From: Balneolaceae bacterium
GTDB lineage: Bacteria > Bacteroidota > Rhodothermia > Balneolales > Balneolaceae
Assembly (NCBI GenBank): GCA_021767245.1
Contig: JAASTO010000060.1
Span: 1-13,216, forward strand
Reading direction: 5' to 3'
Length of the DNA: 13,216 bases
Part shown: positions 1-7,610 of the stretch, in pieces
Layout: the number at the start of each line of letters is the position of its first letter
Numbering within the stretch: position 1 is the stretch's first letter
Program-made: the position numbers and the translations under genes
The notes under the pieces: generated by a model
The model's input: only the letters and a program-made list of their open reading frames with translations
Database searches by the model: none
Told to the model about the DNA's origin: nothing

Positions 1-146
1 TAAAAATTGCATTGACTTCCGGAGCTTCCTGTCCCGATATCTTAGTGGATGAAATTCTACTTCAGATCCTGGAATACTTTGAGGATATCAAAGATATAGA
101 TCAGGTTATGGCACCATTCGAAGATAAAATGTCAACGGTAGAGTAG
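1..146 (+). CDS. ispH: 4-hydroxy-3-methylbut-2-enyl diphosphate reductase, C-terminal end (partial)
   Basis: Only the last 47 codons are present, read from base 3 to the TAG at 144-146; the 5' part lies left of the window. The fragment begins with the stretch ALTSGASCPDILVDEIL. This matches the late IspH motif (T-x-G-A-S-x-P-D-x-L-V) near the substrate pocket, and the roughly 40 residues after it agree with where IspH proteins normally end. IspH is a cytoplasmic iron-sulfur enzyme that makes IPP and DMAPP in the last step of the MEP isoprenoid pathway. The cysteines that bind the cluster would be upstream and cannot be checked here. The identification rests on this one motif plus the distance to the C terminus. 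Confidence 0.82.
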   Translation, partial: KIALTSGASCPDILVDEILLQILEYFEDIKDIDQVMAPFEDKMSTVE

Positions 147-231
147 TTCTTTCGTAAAGCAGTTTTGAGTTATAACCTGAGTTTAGGTAAAAAACTAAAT
201 GTTAATTTAGCCATCAATAAATATTTTGGTC

Positions 232-251
232 ATTCCCGTGAAAACGGGAAT
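232..251. repeat. REP-like short palindrome in the ispH-yjbQ intergenic region
   Basis: ATTCCCGT (232-239) and ACGGGAAT (244-251) are perfect inverted repeats around a GAAA loop. Neither strand has a good T-run after the stem, so it is not a convincing intrinsic terminator. The sequence resembles the widespread extragenic palindromes of the ATTCCCGCGAAAGCGGGAAT type. It is unrelated in sequence to the palindromes around 9824 and 10247. The rest of 147-416 shows nothing else I can support. Confidence 0.5.
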
Positions 252-416
252 CTAATGGTTGCCAAAACTATACAGTATAAACATGAAAACATTCCAGTAT
301 TCGGGCATACGCCGCGAAGTAACCCTCAGGCGTACCATAAATGTCTATTTGATCGAATACAGGTTTATATGTTTTTAAAGGACTGTGAATCAATGAATAC
401 CAAATATTAGTTGAAA

Positions 417-836
417 ATGTGGATCCAGAAAGAAATTCAGCTTGCACCCAAATCAAGAGGTTATCACATAATAACCGAAGAGATTTTAAGGGAAATGCCT
501 GAGATCAATAATATTCAGACCGGTCTGGCTCATATGTTTATCAAGCACACCAGTGCGGCACTTACCATCAATGAAAAAGCGGATCCTTCAGTGCGTCGTG
601 ACTTCGAATCTCATTTCAATAGGGCCGTTCCTGAAGACACTTCCTTGTACGAACATACCCTGGAGGGAACCGATGATATGACCTCCCATATAAAAAGTTC
701 ATTATTGGGCTCTTCCGTTACCGTACCGATAACCGCGGGGCGACTCAACATGGGAACCTGGCAGGGGATTTACCTATGTGAACACAGAAACTGCGGTGGT
801 AGCAGAAAACTGATTATCACTATTCAAGGTGAATAA
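417..836 (+). CDS. YjbQ / UPF0047 family protein
   Basis: A 139-residue cytoplasmic protein covering the whole UPF0047 family length. Visible family motifs are FIKHTSAALTINE (about residues 41-53, including His44), DDMTSH (86-91) and the C-terminal signature TWQGIYLCEHR (114-124), with Glu122 and His123. Members form small homotrimers. E. coli YjbQ has been reported to have weak thiamine-phosphate synthase activity, so some databases call it a secondary thiamine-phosphate synthase; the true role is uncertain. I chose the ATG at 417. An in-frame TTG two codons earlier (411) is possible, and no clear ribosome binding site decides between them. The gene runs in the same direction as ispH but 270 bases away, and ends 12 bases before the convergent UPF0316 gene. 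Confidence 0.9.
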   Translation: MWIQKEIQLAPKSRGYHIITEEILREMPEINNIQTGLAHMFIKHTSAALTINEKADPSVRRDFESHFNRAVPEDTSLYEHTLEGTDDMTSHIKSSLLGSSVTVPITAGRLNMGTWQGIYLCEHRNCGGSRKLIITIQGE

Positions 837-848
837 AGAAATTTAGGA

Positions 849-1430
849 TCATATACCTTTTCTGATTCGAAGCAGACGATCGATAGGTCCACGATTATCC
901 GTAGGTAATTCATGATCATGATGCTTGTTTGCATACTTCACATCCTCTGAAGAAAAGAAAGCCTCCGGATCGATCTCATTAACGATGTTATAGACCTTAT
1001 TCATTTTCTTTCGTTTGATGACACTAAAGATAACTTTTACATCATTAAAACCGCCTTTTCCATCAATACTGGTAAGTGCTACACCGGCTTCCTTCAAGGC
1101 CTCGATCAATTCCTCAGATTTATGGAGGGTGATGATACGAATCATGACGGTTCCTACTTTCATTTTGTCTTCGATATATAACCCGATAAACGTTCCGGCA
1201 GAAAATCCGGCCGCATAAGCCACATAATTGATCCAGTTATCCAGATTAGTCAGTATCTGAGCTACAATGATCACCCAGATCAACACTTCAAAAAATCCAA
1301 GAAGCGCAGACTGCCATTTATAGCCGCGGGATACCATGGTGATCCTTAACGTACCAAGGGAGACATCAGCAATGCGTGAAAGAAATATGATGACAGGAAG
1401 TAAAACCGTAGAGAACTCAGGCATGATCAT
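849..1430 (-). CDS. UPF0316 family membrane protein (DUF5698 + DUF2179)
   Basis: A 193-residue protein. The N-terminal half holds about three hydrophobic segments (residues about 6-25, 38-58 and 63-85), including SRIADVSLGTLRI and a glycine-rich FSAGTFIGLYIEDKM stretch typical of the DUF5698 membrane domain. Residues about 92-165 are soluble and fit DUF2179, a small alpha/beta domain also found at the C terminus of YitT-type proteins; it ends in a positively charged tail. Function is unknown for the family; cytoplasmic-membrane localisation is inferred. The start at 1430 is an ATG, with a second ATG two codons later (1424), so the N terminus is uncertain by two residues. It is convergent with the YjbQ gene across 12 bases, with no room for a separate terminator. 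Confidence 0.87.
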   Translation of the reverse strand: MIMPEFSTVLLPVIIFLSRIADVSLGTLRITMVSRGYKWQSALLGFFEVLIWVIIVAQILTNLDNWINYVAYAAGFSAGTFIGLYIEDKMKVGTVMIRIITLHKSEELIEALKEAGVALTSIDGKGGFNDVKVIFSVIKRKKMNKVYNIVNEIDPEAFFSSEDVKYANKHHDHELPTDNRGPIDRLLRIRKGI

Positions 1431-1555
1431 AAATTATTTGGAGCTCAATGATAAGGAGAATTTAACCTGAAGAGTACAGGATTCGAAATTAAATACAGGC
1501 CAATTTACCGGTTGGTGAATGTATGAATAGATTGCTGAAAAGCAGTAAATAATTC

Positions 1556-1587
1556 TTGATAGTGGAGGGTAATAACCCTTATCTTTA
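1556..1587 (+). promoter_or_regulatory. Promoter of the SRP RNA gene (Bacteroidota-type)
   Basis: TTG at 1556-1558 and TATCTTTA at 1580-1587, separated by 21 bases, fit the Bacteroidota -33 TTG / -7 TAnnTTTG promoter (one mismatch in the -7 box). The expected start, about 6-7 bases after the -7 box, falls at 1593-1594, exactly where the terminal stem of the SRP RNA begins. A small inverted repeat, AGGGT-AATA-ACCCT (1566-1579), lies between the boxes. This is a pattern match; no experiment supports it. Confidence 0.6.
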
Positions 1588-1593
1588 AAGTCT

Positions 1594-1693
1594 TGGGCAA
1601 GTCCTATACAGCCAGCTCCCTTTGAACTCCGTCAGGGCAGGAATGCAGCAGCGGTAATTAGGTCGTAGCGGCGTGATATAGGTCGCTTGCCCA
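1594..1693 (+). ncRNA. ffs: Signal recognition particle RNA, small bacterial type (4.5S)
   Basis: The conserved SRP Alu-less hairpin core is present. GTCAGG is followed by a GCA-GGAA-TGC capped stem, with the GGAA tetraloop near 1640, and then AGCAGC (1646-1651). This is the asymmetric-loop arrangement that binds Ffh. The ends pair as TGGGCAAG (1594-1601) with CTTGCCCA (1686-1693), giving a single rod of about 100 nt as expected for the short bacterial SRP RNA. It assembles with Ffh to direct nascent membrane and secretory proteins to FtsY and the translocon. The exact ends are inferred from the terminal stem. A promoter lies immediately upstream and a terminator hairpin about 30 bases downstream. 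Confidence 0.93.
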
Positions 1694-1722
1694 TTTTTAT
1701 TTTCCAGACTTTTCTCCATTAA

Positions 1723-1754
1723 AAAAGCCCTCCGGGAGTAACCGCAGGGCTTTT
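1723..1754. terminator. Bidirectional intrinsic terminator between ffs and the DUF2911 gene
   Basis: AAAAGCCCT (1723-1731) pairs with AGGGCTTTT (1746-1754) around a 14-base loop. It has a T-run on both strands (four T on plus; six T on minus, from the A-run at 1721-1726). It sits 29 bases past the SRP RNA end and 25 bases past the stop of the minus-strand DUF2911 gene, so it can end transcription from both sides. The minus-strand T-run is the better one. Confidence 0.75.
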
Positions 1755-1779
1755 AAGTTAAATATTGAATCCTGATCTT

Positions 1780-2388
1780 CTAATCTTCAGGCTCTGAAAT
1801 TGCAACCGCAACGTTGGTCGTTCCCCAGTGAAGATTCAGGTGAACGAGGTTTCGTGGGTTATACCCAGAATTATCTTTTGAAAGGGCATCAAAATAGATC
1901 ATAAAATACTCCATCATAGGGGCTTCATTGTTTACTATGTCTGCGGGAACCCGAACGACATCGTTGGCTTCATCATACCCATAAGCTCCCCAGGCCGGTG
2001 TTCCATCCTCACGCTTCAAATTACTATTCAGGATCACGGTCCACTCATCCCCATTTGGGATGGTAAACAGAGTGTAGGTACCGGCCTCTACTTCTTCACC
2101 GCCAAAATTTACATCATCAGAAAAGGTGATGGTTGTTGACTCATTGGCTCCGGTTCTCCAAACCTCTCCGACAGGAGCAAGTGTGGAACCTTCAGCAAAG
2201 TAGGTTCGGTTTTTTATTCCCGGCCGGCCGTAGGTAACAGTTATGACTGTAGTACCAATAGTCTGACTAACGGTGGCATTGGGGCTTACTCTGTCTTCAT
2301 TATTTCCTCTTTCCTGAGCAAAAGAAGTGCCGGTCATTAGCAAAAGTGCCAGTACAGGGATGATGGATAGTTTTATCATGTTTTTCAT
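1780..2388 (-). CDS. Exported DUF2911 domain protein
   Basis: A 202-residue protein. An N-terminal signal peptide (KNMIKL, then a hydrophobic run, then GTSFA with likely cleavage before QERGN at about residue 25) sends it to the periplasm. The mature part shows the DUF2911 signatures TVTYGRPGIKNR (51-61), PVGEVWRTGANESTTI (72-87), AGTYTLFTIP (102-111) and WGAYGYDE (133-140). The family is common in Bacteroidota and relatives, predicted to be a beta-rich periplasmic protein, with no established function. I chose the ATG at 2388, which starts right at the signal peptide; the reading frame stays open upstream to 2439 but that would overlap the preceding gene. It follows the amidohydrolase gene by 22 bases and is probably co-transcribed with it. 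Confidence 0.88.
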   Translation of the reverse strand: MKNMIKLSIIPVLALLLMTGTSFAQERGNNEDRVSPNATVSQTIGTTVITVTYGRPGIKNRTYFAEGSTLAPVGEVWRTGANESTTITFSDDVNFGGEEVEAGTYTLFTIPNGDEWTVILNSNLKREDGTPAWGAYGYDEANDVVRVPADIVNNEAPMMEYFMIYFDALSKDNSGYNPRNLVHLNLHWGTTNVAVAISEPED

Positions 2389-2410
2389 TGTACCGAGTTT
2401 TAATAGGTTA

Positions 2411-3520
2411 TTAGTTGGTTGTGTTGAATAGTGATTCATCGATGCCCGGTATTATTTTCAGGGCATTTTTGTAATACAATTTTTGTAACACTTCATCGGG
2501 CAGATCCAATCCATACATTTGCCAGAAAGCGTGTCGTCGGCGAAAGTAATCGAAGTACTCATCATCACTTTCGAGGACCCTGAAATAGGTGTGGTATTCA
2601 TGGGGGCGATAGGTGTCTTTACCGAACAGCAGGCGATCCTGATATTTTATAAAGAATTCTTTGGCAAAACGGGGCTGGCGACCAAGCTCAGCAATAATGG
2701 CAGCCGTTTCAGTGTACACATTGGGAAATTCATCCAGGTGTTCACCGAGTCGGGCCAGGTCATTTGCCATCCATCCAAAATGTGCGTTGATGAAGGTGGT
2801 TTCAGGATGTTTGCGGAATACGTTCCACTGCTCCTGCATCACCACTTCCCAACTGGGATACCGGGTAGAATCTCCGCGATGGCGATCAGGGAAGTTCTTC
2901 ATTTCCAGCCAGCGTTCGTTCTTGTGATCGATGGGGGCCCAGAAAACAGCGGGTTCCCCGGTGTGAATGAGAACCGGAATGCCCAGTTCTCCGGCTTTGG
3001 CCCAGATAGGGTCAATGCGTGGGTCGTCAGTATGCACACGGTTACCCTGTGAGTCTAAAACGGTCAATCCAAGATTCTTGAAGATCTTAACTCCACGGGC
3101 TCCATTGTCATAATCTTCCTGAAGTTGTGCCACGGCTCGCTCGGTCCAGCCGGGTTCATCTATCCCGTCGAAATCAATATTGGCAAAGACCACAAAACGA
3201 CCGGGAGCCTGCTTTCTGGCTGCATCCACCATCTCTTTGAGTGTTTCTCCGGACCGGCCACTCAGGTTCACCAATACCTTCATGTTCAAGCTGTCCATTT
3301 CTCGTGCGGTCTGTTTAAGATCCATGGACCCCATTCTCCAAAGGTGACTGTGAACATCGATGAAGGGATACATAGCTGAGGTAACTTCTTCACCGGGAAC
3401 AACCAACGTGGATTCAGGCTGATATTCCTCGAAGGTCATGGTTGTGTCGGCTTCCTGAGCACAAGCCACAGAAACCGTTAGTATGAGTACAAATACAAGA
3501 TTAGTAAATAGTTTCTTCAT
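2411..3520 (-). CDS. Exported amidohydrolase-family metal-dependent hydrolase (amidohydrolase_2 type)
   Basis: A 369-residue TIM-barrel hydrolase with a signal peptide. Cleavage may be at ACA|QE, or lipidation at Cys20 in SVAC, but that lipobox is poor. Barrel motifs in order: FIDVHSH (53-59, metal-binding His57 and His59), GVKIFKNLG (143-151), VLIHTGEP (183-190, His186), NAHFGW (245-250, His247) and LFGKDT (298-303, Asp302). This is the H-x-H...H...H...D pattern of the family. Relatives include decarboxylases and lactonases of the ACMSD/TIM-barrel group; the substrate cannot be told from sequence. It is the first gene of a probable two-gene unit with the DUF2911 gene and has a candidate promoter 39 bases upstream. 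The GGG-rich, moderate-GC codon use differs from the AT-rich genes to its right. Confidence 0.88.
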   Translation of the reverse strand: MKKLFTNLVFVLILTVSVACAQEADTTMTFEEYQPESTLVVPGEEVTSAMYPFIDVHSHLWRMGSMDLKQTAREMDSLNMKVLVNLSGRSGETLKEMVDAARKQAPGRFVVFANIDFDGIDEPGWTERAVAQLQEDYDNGARGVKIFKNLGLTVLDSQGNRVHTDDPRIDPIWAKAGELGIPVLIHTGEPAVFWAPIDHKNERWLEMKNFPDRHRGDSTRYPSWEVVMQEQWNVFRKHPETTFINAHFGWMANDLARLGEHLDEFPNVYTETAAIIAELGRQPRFAKEFFIKYQDRLLFGKDTYRPHEYHTYFRVLESDDEYFDYFRRRHAFWQMYGLDLPDEVLQKLYYKNALKIIPGIDESLFNTTN

Positions 3521-3558
3521 AGGGTGTTATGTACAATGAAATAGTATAATAGTTTGTG

Positions 3559-3566
3559 CAAATGTA
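3559..3566 (-). promoter_or_regulatory. Candidate -7 box of the amidohydrolase-DUF2911 unit
   Basis: On the minus strand the sequence TACATTTG is an exact match to the Bacteroidota -7 consensus TAnnTTTG. It would start transcription near 3552, leaving a leader of about 30 bases before the ATG at 3520. The expected -33 TTG is not clear; a T-run (complement of 3584-3591) sits where it should be. Moderate support only. Confidence 0.42.
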
Positions 3567-3607
3567 CACAGGACAGCTGAAATTAAAAAAAGCTCTGTGA
3601 GATATGT

Positions 3608-3629
3608 TCTGAGAGCAATTGCTCTCAGA
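3608..3629. repeat. Perfect 22-bp palindrome in the divergent intergenic region
   Basis: Two 11-base arms, TCTGAGAGCAA and TTGCTCTCAGA, meet with no spacer. The site lies 88 bases upstream of the amidohydrolase start and about 42 bases upstream of its candidate -7 box, in the 272-base region between the divergent units at 3520 and 3793. A zero-spacer palindrome of this length fits a dimeric regulator's operator better than a terminator, because there is no T-run. Function is inferred. Confidence 0.5.
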
Positions 3630-3792
3630 TTGAAGTCTCGAATTGTCGTGGCTACTAAATAATTTCTAAAATAAGCAACTGATAAATGCTTATTAAAATT
3701 GCAATATATAGTTTAGATAGTATTTTATATACTACATCTTCTAAAGCAATTTTATAAAAAAGGTTCAATTTTAAGGGTGCCAAAAGATTAGA

Positions 3793-4629
3793 ATGATAAA
3801 AATAACTCAATTATGTTTTATTGCCATTCTTTCCTTTTTTTTGGGTTGTGAGAATGGATTTAAATCCCTTGAGGAGAATAATAGATATGTTTTCTCTATA
3901 AATGGCACTCTTGATGTACATGCTGATTCTCAGTGGATTCGGGTAATGCCAATTGGTGAATCGATTATACCAAGCAATCAAAATCCTACCGGTACAGAAG
4001 TAAGTATTCTGCATGTAAACTCTGGGCAAAGATCATTACTGAATGATTCACTTTACCAATTCAATGATGCCTATGTTTGGAATTATTGGTCACCGGACAC
4101 TATTCTTGCAAACGAAGAGTATAGAATTAATGCAATAGATACTGATGGGAAACAGAGTTCTGTTACAGTAAATACACCGTCTGCCCTTCCTTTACCTGAC
4201 TTTGAGTACTCTCAAGACTTTGAAACAATATCGGTTTCAGGAACGACAGAGGATTCTTTAGTACTGTTGGAAACCATATATCATGTTCAGCCACTCGTGG
4301 CAGTAGGTTGTGGTCCTGAAAGAGAAATTCGATTTTCACACCTTGAAGATCTTAGAATGTATCCCGACGGAACCTATAGTTTTAATTCAACAAATAGAGA
4401 AGCAATAGCTATGGAGCTGGGGGTCGGTCCGTTTAGTTTTATTGTAAACCAGAGAAAACTTGTAATAATATCTGCAGGAGAAACCTGGCCAAATTATACA
4501 AATATTAGTGAGACAGAAGCTACATATCCAGATGTAATATCCAATGTAGAAAATGGAACTGGATTTGTAGGTGGTATAGCAAAGAGGGAAATCAAATTAA
4601 CGCCGCCACAACCACCCTGCGAAAATTAA
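3793..4629 (+). CDS. Surface lipoprotein, DUF4249-like
   Basis: A 278-residue lipoprotein. The signal peptide ends in the lipobox FLGC with Cys19. After it comes a beta-rich region that looks Ig-like: roughly residues 28-125 contain VFSINGTLDV and a segment ending EYRINAIDTDGKQSSVTVNTPSALP. The end has NVENGTGFVGG (250-260), which resembles the I-x-G-x-G-x-F-G closing motif of DUF4249 proteins. DUF4249 lipoproteins in Bacteroidota are normally encoded next to a TonB-dependent receptor, as here (66 bases downstream, same strand), and are thought to sit on the outer membrane beside it. The family match is weaker than the paired-gene context. No substrate can be named. Codon use is strongly AT-rich compared with genes on both sides. 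Confidence 0.75.
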   Translation: MIKITQLCFIAILSFFLGCENGFKSLEENNRYVFSINGTLDVHADSQWIRVMPIGESIIPSNQNPTGTEVSILHVNSGQRSLLNDSLYQFNDAYVWNYWSPDTILANEEYRINAIDTDGKQSSVTVNTPSALPLPDFEYSQDFETISVSGTTEDSLVLLETIYHVQPLVAVGCGPEREIRFSHLEDLRMYPDGTYSFNSTNREAIAMELGVGPFSFIVNQRKLVIISAGETWPNYTNISETEATYPDVISNVENGTGFVGGIAKREIKLTPPQPPCEN

Positions 4630-4695
4630 GTATGACTATACAATCCATGTTTTATTTGTAGGAGTTTGAAATTATTCGATGAATCTCGAATCATT

Positions 4696-6948
4696 ATGCT
4701 AAAAAATATCATTATCACAATCGGATGTTGTTTATTTATTTTTAACCCGGTTTTAAATGCTCAAAATATTGCAATTAGAGGGGTGGTAAGTGATTATCAA
4801 ACAGGGGAGCCATTGGAGGCGGCAAGTATAATACTTAAAAATATATCAAACGAAATAGTTAAAGGGACTACTTCAGATGGAAATGGGTTTTATCAACTCA
4901 ATGGTATTGATACCGGAAAATATATTTTTAAAGTCCGATATCTTGGTTACCAAACGTCAGCGGACACATTGGAGGTAATTGATTCTGATCAAAACATTGT
5001 GAAACATGTAAGGTTGGTTCTTAAGAGTGAAAAAATCGATGACTTAACAGTAATGGATTCCAAAGTTGTTGATTTAGAACCCGGTCAAACCATTATTAGA
5101 CCTGAGGATTTAAAGATCGCTCCAACCCCAGCTGGTAGTGCCGATTTAACGAGCTATATTCAAACTCAACCGGGTGTAGTAGCTACTGGTGATAGAGGGG
5201 GACAATTATTTGTTAGAGGTGGCACTCCTTCTGAAAACCTTGTTTTGGTAGATGGTACTCAAATTTATCAACCCTTTCATATAGTTGGTTTTTTCTCTGT
5301 CTTTCCTGAAGATGTTGTTTCAAACGCTGATTTTTATGCTGGAGGATTTGGTGCTGAATATAGTAGCAGAACTTCTGCAGTATTGGATGTTAGATTGAAA
5401 AACGGAAATCTTTACGAACAAAATTGGTCTGCATCAGTTAGTCCTTTTATCTCAGATTTCTTTTACGAACGCCCCATCAAAGAAGGTAAAAGTTCAATTA
5501 TGGTGTCACTTCGAAGATCTATGATAGAAGAATCCAGTCAAATTTATTTAGAAGAACAGCCACTTCAATTTAATAGTCAGCTTATTAAACTTACTGCTTT
5601 TGATGACGGTGGGTTGAATTGTTCAGCTCATTTTATCAGAACCTATGATAGAGGAAAGCTTGATTTTACGGGGCAGAATTATTTTAAATGGAATAATACG
5701 GTACTCGGAAGTCGTTGTGCTGGCGTATCAGAAGAATCTTCTGTTTCATTTTTGGAGTTCAATTTTGGGCTTTCTCATTTTAATAATGAAGCTGGAAATG
5801 CTGGTACTACCGGTAGATATTCATCAATATTTAAATCAAATATTGACTTCACGGCATCACATAGCTTGAGTTCTGCCCTGATAGAATATGGGCTTTTTGG
5901 AAATTATAATACGGTTAATCATGATGTTTCAAATCTATTTTCGTCTATTCAGAAAGGGGAAACTACATTTATGAGTACAGGTGGATTTATAAATTCATCG
6001 ATCCCAATTTGGAATAAGATCTTTGTGGATGCCGGAATATCCTTCACCACTTTTCTTGGGAAATTTAAAGCAACCCTCGAACCAAGAGTTCAAATTTCAT
6101 GGCAACCGGGCAGTAATGAGGCTCAAAATTTACAGTTAGCATATGGAATTTACAGACAGCCAATACTTGGTGTTACGGATTATCGTGATGCGGGAACCGC
6201 ATTCACTGCATGGTTACCGACCCCGGATGGAAACCGCAGGATGGAGAATCGACACATTTTAGTAGGTTGGCATCAACCAATAAATTCATACATCGATTTT
6301 TCAATAGAAGGCTACAATAAACAAATACATGATACTCCAATTCCAACATGGAGTACAATGGCACAAAGCAGCACTGATTTATCGTTTGCAGATGGAACAG
6401 TGAATGGGTTTGACACAAAATTAAATATCGAACACAAAAACTTGCATGTAGGAGTTGGATACGGTTACACCGTTACAGAATATGAAACAACTCAAGATAA
6501 TTTTGAAGTTTGGTTTGGAAAGCCAACTCAAACCTATAATCCTCCTCATGATCGTCGCCATCAGGTCAATGCACAGATCGGTTTCAAAATGTATAGCTTT
6601 GATGTAAATGTAGCCTGGATGTATGGGTCAGGATTTCCATTTACTCGTCCAATAGGATTTGATAGCTATTTTAGTTTTCTCAATACAGTACCTGACGTTA
6701 CAAATGAGTATGGACAGCCAAGAGTTTTGTTAGACAAACCATTTGAAGGCCGGATGCCTGATGTTCATCGATTTGATATCTCTGTTGAAAGACTAATTGA
6801 GTTATCTACTATCCAATTAAGAATTCAGGGTGGTGCGATAAATATATACAACCGCAATAACCTGTTCTATTATGATGTGTTCAATCAAAAAGGGATAAAC
6901 CAACTTCCCCTAATACCCTATATTTCTATTAAGATAGGGTCTCTGTAA
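4696..6948 (+). CDS. TonB-dependent outer membrane receptor with N-terminal carboxypeptidase-regulatory-like domain
   Basis: A 750-residue receptor. A signal peptide (cleavage probably at LNA|Q, residue 22) is followed by a carboxypeptidase-regulatory-like beta-sandwich (about 26-105: IRGVVSDYQTGEPLEAASI ... KVRYLGYQTSADTL). The plug domain is at about 125-240: GQLFVRGGTPSENLVLVDGTQIY, then HIVGFFSVFPEDVVSNADFY and GGFGAEYSSRTSAVLDV. The rest is a long aromatic-rich beta-barrel. At 750 residues it is much shorter than SusC proteins (about 1000) and there is no SusD partner; the DUF4249-like lipoprotein upstream is the likely partner. Energised by TonB-ExbBD, it would import an unknown substrate. 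I chose the ATG at 4696, which begins the signal peptide; the open frame extends to a TTG at 4666. AT-rich like its upstream partner. Confidence 0.9.
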   Translation: MLKNIIITIGCCLFIFNPVLNAQNIAIRGVVSDYQTGEPLEAASIILKNISNEIVKGTTSDGNGFYQLNGIDTGKYIFKVRYLGYQTSADTLEVIDSDQNIVKHVRLVLKSEKIDDLTVMDSKVVDLEPGQTIIRPEDLKIAPTPAGSADLTSYIQTQPGVVATGDRGGQLFVRGGTPSENLVLVDGTQIYQPFHIVGFFSVFPEDVVSNADFYAGGFGAEYSSRTSAVLDVRLKNGNLYEQNWSASVSPFISDFFYERPIKEGKSSIMVSLRRSMIEESSQIYLEEQPLQFNSQLIKLTAFDDGGLNCSAHFIRTYDRGKLDFTGQNYFKWNNTVLGSRCAGVSEESSVSFLEFNFGLSHFNNEAGNAGTTGRYSSIFKSNIDFTASHSLSSALIEYGLFGNYNTVNHDVSNLFSSIQKGETTFMSTGGFINSSIPIWNKIFVDAGISFTTFLGKFKATLEPRVQISWQPGSNEAQNLQLAYGIYRQPILGVTDYRDAGTAFTAWLPTPDGNRRMENRHILVGWHQPINSYIDFSIEGYNKQIHDTPIPTWSTMAQSSTDLSFADGTVNGFDTKLNIEHKNLHVGVGYGYTVTEYETTQDNFEVWFGKPTQTYNPPHDRRHQVNAQIGFKMYSFDVNVAWMYGSGFPFTRPIGFDSYFSFLNTVPDVTNEYGQPRVLLDKPFEGRMPDVHRFDISVERLIELSTIQLRIQGGAINIYNRNNLFYYDVFNQKGINQLPLIPYISIKIGSL

Positions 6949-6986
6949 TAAATAAATTTAGCAGTAAGTAACTAATACAAGTTTAG

Positions 6987-7610
6987 TTAAAACTTTGGAT
7001 TCTCCTTCAACAGATAATCAAACTCCTTCTTAAACTTGGCCACTTTCGGGGCGATCACTATAGAGCAGTAACCGGCATTGGGGTTATTCTCAAAATAATT
7101 CTGGTGATAGTTTTCCGCTACGAAATAATTTTCCAGCGGTTGGATCTCGGTTACGATGGGGTCTTCCCAAAGGTCTGACTCGTCGGTTTTCTTGAGTGAT
7201 CTCTCAGCGATCTCTTTCTGCTCTTCATTGTGGTAAAAGATCACGGAGCGATACTGAGGTCCCATATCGTTACCCTGACGGTTCAGAGTGGTAGGATTGT
7301 GGGTATGCCAGAGCACTTCAAGCAGTTCTTCATAGGAGATGACTTCCGGGTCGAAGTGAATACGGGCGACTTCCGCATGCCCCGTTCGGCCTGTGGTTAC
7401 TTCCCGGTAACTTGGATTTTCTACATGTCCGCCCGAGTAACCGGCTTCCACGTGTTCAACGCCTTCAACAATTTCGTAAATAGCTTCAACGCACCAGAAA
7501 CATCCGGCGCCAAAGGTGGCTTTCTCTAATTTTTTATCCATGGTTTGGGCAAATAAAAGGTTTGTACTGAGACTAATTAAAAGTCCTGTGATTAATAATA
7601 TTTTATTCAT
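6987..7610 (-). CDS. msrA: Peptide-methionine (S)-S-oxide reductase, exported MsrA
   Basis: A 207-residue protein with an N-terminal signal peptide (NKILLITGLLISLSTNLLFA, cleavage near residue 21) before a complete MsrA domain. The catalytic motif GCFWC is at 36-40 (nucleophile Cys37). The usual GYSGG (57-61), GHAEV (77-81), and DMGPQYRS (115-122) follow, with Cys182 in NAGYC a likely resolving cysteine. MsrA reduces the S-epimer of methionine sulfoxide in proteins. The signal peptide implies repair of envelope proteins, where thioredoxin-like periplasmic partners would recycle it. The open frame continues upstream to 7727 but lacks a family match; the ATG at 7610 gives the signal peptide and is preferred. 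It is convergent with the TonB receptor gene, 38 bases apart, and divergent from the GH97 gene. Confidence 0.95.
   Translation of the reverse strand: MNKILLITGLLISLSTNLLFAQTMDKKLEKATFGAGCFWCVEAIYEIVEGVEHVEAGYSGGHVENPSYREVTTGRTGHAEVARIHFDPEVISYEELLEVLWHTHNPTTLNRQGNDMGPQYRSVIFYHNEEQKEIAERSLKKTDESDLWEDPIVTEIQPLENYFVAENYHQNYFENNPNAGYCSIVIAPKVAKFKKEFDYLLKENPKF

Noticed and set aside
165..410. 81-codon plus-strand frame between ispH and the YjbQ gene
   Set aside because: It begins at a TTG with no ribosome binding site, spans the REP-like hairpin, resembles no family I know, and its sequence reads like translated intergenic DNA.
2519..3052. 177-codon plus-strand frame opposite the amidohydrolase
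   Set aside because: It lies wholly antisense to a gene with clear catalytic motifs; its composition is explained by that gene's codon bias.
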